Of a DNA stretch of 64,000 nt, positions 61,968-64,000 are shown piece by piece; position 1 is the stretch's first letter; each line of letters begins with the position of its first letter. Under the pieces are notes generated by a model. It was given only the letters and a program-made list of their open reading frames with translations, was not told the origin of the DNA and searched no databases. Origin of the DNA: Anaerolineales bacterium (GTDB lineage: Bacteria; Chloroflexota; Anaerolineae; Anaerolineales; Villigracilaceae); the NCBI GenBank assembly GCA_015075275.1, contig JABTUU010000001.1:186001-250000 (forward strand). Direction: 5' to 3'. The position numbers and the translations under genes are program-made.

Positions 61968-64000
61968 TTAACTATTGTTGTTTCCATAGCGTATCGCCGC
62001 CATTTGCTGATACAGCGTCCAGCGTTTATCGGCGTCGGCTTGCGCTTCGCGCATTAATTCTTCAGCGCGCTCTTCATTCATTTGCGTTAACATCTTATAG
62101 CGGGTTTCGTTGTACGCGTATTGCGAGAATGGCAAGCTCGGCTCTTTCGATTCGATGGACAATGGATTTTCTCCTCGCAATGCGAGGCGCGGATCGTAGC
62201 TGAAGAGCGGCCAGTGACCCGATTGCACGGCGAGTTTCGACTGCTCTAAACTGCGAGCCATGTCGTATCCATGCGCGATACACGGGCTGTATGCGATAAT
62301 CAATGAGGGGCCATCGTAGGCTTCAGCTTCGATAAATGTTCGCAAGGTTTGTTGGTCGTTTGCGCCCATTGCCACGCGCGCTATATAGACGTACCCGTAT
62401 GACATGGCGAGCAGACCCAAATCCTTCTTCGGCATGTGTTTTCCGCCCATCGCGAACTTAGCGACCGCCGCACGCGGCGTGGCTTTGCTTGCCTGCCCGC
62501 CTGTGTTGGAATAAACTTCAGTATCGAGGACGAGGATATTGATGTTGCGCCCGCTGGCTAACGCATGATCGAGACCGCCGTATCCGATGTCGTATGCCCA
62601 GCCGTCGCCGCCGATGATCCAGACGGATTTCTTCACAAGCGCATCGGCGACGCTGACCAACTCCTTCGCTTTGGAGTCGTTTGATTCCGAAAGTTTGTTT
62701 TTCAACGCAGTCACGCGCTCGCGTTGCGCTTCGATGCCTCGCTCGTCGTCTTGATTTGCCGTTAATAACGCCTCGACAAATTCTTTGCCCAATTCGTTTT
62801 CCATTGCGCGAAGGAGTTCAAGCGCATATTCATTCTGCTTATCGAGCGTCAGCCGCATTCCCAAACCGAACTCGGCGTTATCCTCGAATAACGAGTTCGA
62901 CCACGCGGGCCCGCGTCCGCTCACATCTACCGCCCATGGCGTAGTGGGCAAGTTGCCCCCATAGATCGAGGAGCAGCCGGTAGCGTTTGCGACGATGGTT
63001 CGGTCCCCGAATAATTGTGAGACCAATTTTATATACGGCGTTTCGCCGCATCCTGCGCATGCGCCGCTGAACTCGAACAACGGGCGCAACAGTTGCGAAT
63101 TTTTAATCGTCGAAGGATTGATCAATTTGCGATCCAGATCGGGAATTGTTAGGAAGAAATTCCAGTTTTTTGTTTCTGTTTCGCGCAAGGGCGGTTGCGG
63201 TTCCATGTTAATAGCGCGGCGCCCCGCTTGCGTTTTATCCTTTACGGGGCAAGCCTCCACGCACAACGTACAGCCTGTGCAATCCTCTGGCGCAACCTGC
63301 ACCGTGTAGGCGTAACCCGCCGCTGTCGGAAATTCCTTAAATTTCGACGGCATATGCTTAAACGTGGCGGGCGCATCCGTTAGAACGACTTCGCTGTACA
63401 CTTTATGCCGTATGACGGCATGCGGGCAGACGATCACGCACTTGCCGCATTGAATGCATAACGCTTCATCCCACACGGGGATTTCCATTGAGATGTTGCG
63501 TTTCTCCCATTGCGAAGTCGCTAATGGATATGTGCCGTCGTTTGGAAGCGCGGAGACAGGGACTTCGTCGCCCTCGAATTGAATTATTTTCCCCAGCACG
63601 GTTCGCACAAATTCTGGCGCTTCATTCGGGACGGGCGGGCGCCGCGCCGCCTCAGACGTTATCGCCTGTGGAACTTTGACCTCGTACAGATGCTCCAGCG
63701 TAAGATCCACGGCTTCGTAGTTTTTCTTTACGACCGCCTCGCCGCGCTTGCCATACGTTTTTTCGATGGCGCGTTTGATCTGCGCGATCGCCATTTCGCG
63801 CGGCAATACGCCTGAAATGGCGAAGAATGCCGTTTGCATGATCGTATTGACGCGCTGCCCCATGCCCGCTTGTTCGGCGACTTCGTATCCGTTGATCGCG
63901 TAGAATTGGAGTTTCTTCGCGATAATATCTCTCTGTGTTTCGCGCGGCAGGCGATCCCAGATTTCATCGGGGTTGTATAAACTGTTGAGCAGGAAGATCG
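61968..64000 (-). CDS. nifJ: Pyruvate:ferredoxin (flavodoxin) oxidoreductase, C-terminal part
   Basis: The frame is open to the window edge (IFLLNSLYNPDEIWDRLP ...), so the N-terminal half is outside. Present are the end of the gamma domain, the ferredoxin domain with two clusters (CIQCGKCVIVCPHAVIR and CTGCTLCVEACPVKD), and the TPP-binding domain with GACAGCGETPY, GGDGWAYDIGYGGLDHALASGRN and LDTEVYSNTGGQASKATP. It converts pyruvate and CoA to acetyl-CoA, CO2 and reduced ferredoxin. Single-chain form, about 677 residues visible. Confidence 0.95.
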   Translation of the reverse strand, partial: IFLLNSLYNPDEIWDRLPRETQRDIIAKKLQFYAINGYEVAEQAGMGQRVNTIMQTAFFAISGVLPREMAIAQIKRAIEKTYGKRGEAVVKKNYEAVDLTLEHLYEVKVPQAITSEAARRPPVPNEAPEFVRTVLGKIIQFEGDEVPVSALPNDGTYPLATSQWEKRNISMEIPVWDEALCIQCGKCVIVCPHAVIRHKVYSEVVLTDAPATFKHMPSKFKEFPTAAGYAYTVQVAPEDCTGCTLCVEACPVKDKTQAGRRAINMEPQPPLRETETKNWNFFLTIPDLDRKLINPSTIKNSQLLRPLFEFSGACAGCGETPYIKLVSQLFGDRTIVANATGCSSIYGGNLPTTPWAVDVSGRGPAWSNSLFEDNAEFGLGMRLTLDKQNEYALELLRAMENELGKEFVEALLTANQDDERGIEAQRERVTALKNKLSESNDSKAKELVSVADALVKKSVWIIGGDGWAYDIGYGGLDHALASGRNINILVLDTEVYSNTGGQASKATPRAAVAKFAMGGKHMPKKDLGLLAMSYGYVYIARVAMGANDQQTLRTFIEAEAYDGPSLIIAYSPCIAHGYDMARSLEQSKLAVQSGHWPLFSYDPRLALRGENPLSIESKEPSLPFSQYAYNETRYKMLTQMNEERAEELMREAQADADKRWTLYQQMAAIRYGNNNS

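Overview
The window looks like a chromosomal stretch from a Chloroflexota bacterium, most likely class Anaerolineae (inference from gene content and repeat style; no rRNA or other decisive marker is present). Supporting signs are the soluble-type adenylate cyclase fused to an NTPase, the DnaB + DnaD-like + tandem-AAA helicase loader cassette, WbqC/GT2 surface genes, a membrane-anchored NirK, and a high density of short palindromic repeats, many of them lying inside coding sequences without breaking the frame. It is mostly ordinary chromosome with small accessory patches. There is no CRISPR array and no rRNA.

Layout. 1-4.6 kb: a 5' fragment of a ferritin-like/CCC1 protein diverges from a 1420-residue cyclase-ATPase. 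4.7-7.6 kb: a zinc alcohol dehydrogenase gene split by a 1.3 kb fragment of phage- or plasmid-like DNA, then a PAP2 phosphatase. 7.6-10.5 kb: homocysteine methyltransferase and three small membrane proteins, each with its own hairpin. 10.6-14.8 kb: fmt, glpK, glpD. 14.8-21.7 kb: glycosyltransferases (one with three frameshifts), WbqC, methyltransferase, phosphatase, ketopantoate reductase, nucleoside kinase, tRNA-Pro. 21.9-26 kb: DUF151 nuclease and a primosome cassette (dnaB, dnaD-like, double DnaC-like loader). 26-31.4 kb: lipB, a DprE1/DprE2-like pair, a GAF-GGDEF protein and a lipid kinase. 31.5-38.4 kb: the repeat-rich part, with a helicase-associated protein carrying five repeats, kbl, an AT-rich patch of tiny genes, a REP-associated tyrosine transposase (RAYT) carrying its own repeats and broken by an IS5-family element, and a frameshifted FAD oxidoreductase. 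38.4-43.7 kb: cation efflux, acyltransferase, tRNA-Sec, site-2 protease, solute-binding lipoprotein, tRNA-Gly and tRNA-Ile2. 43.8-47.5 kb: a 3-amino-sugar operon. 47.5-51.6 kb: PIG-L deacetylase and a nitrite-reduction cluster (nirK, NnrS-like, two paralogous small membrane proteins). 51.8-60.9 kb: hutH and assorted genes. 61-64 kb: a dihydroorotate-dehydrogenase-like gene and the C-terminal part of pyruvate:ferredoxin oxidoreductase.

The main observation is a RAYT/REPIN-like system. A palindrome starting GTAGGGGCG occurs as inverted pairs inside glpK and inside the RAYT gene itself, and as a single copy just after the RAYT gene. The glpK copy keeps the reading frame and falls where E. coli GlpK has its fructose-1,6-bisphosphate-binding loop. 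At least six other palindrome families sit in frame in fmt, glpK, the helicase-associated gene, the RAYT gene and the helicase loader, or supply stop codons. The RAYT gene is now disrupted by an 862 bp IS, so dispersal from this copy has probably stopped.

Physiology suggested: glycerol use (glpK/glpD), nitrite reduction to NO, ferredoxin-linked pyruvate oxidation, aromatic amino-acid deamination, selenocysteine decoding, and a surface polysaccharide with an acylated 3-amino-deoxyhexose. The DprE-like pair suggests a ribose-to-arabinose-type polyprenyl sugar epimerisation.
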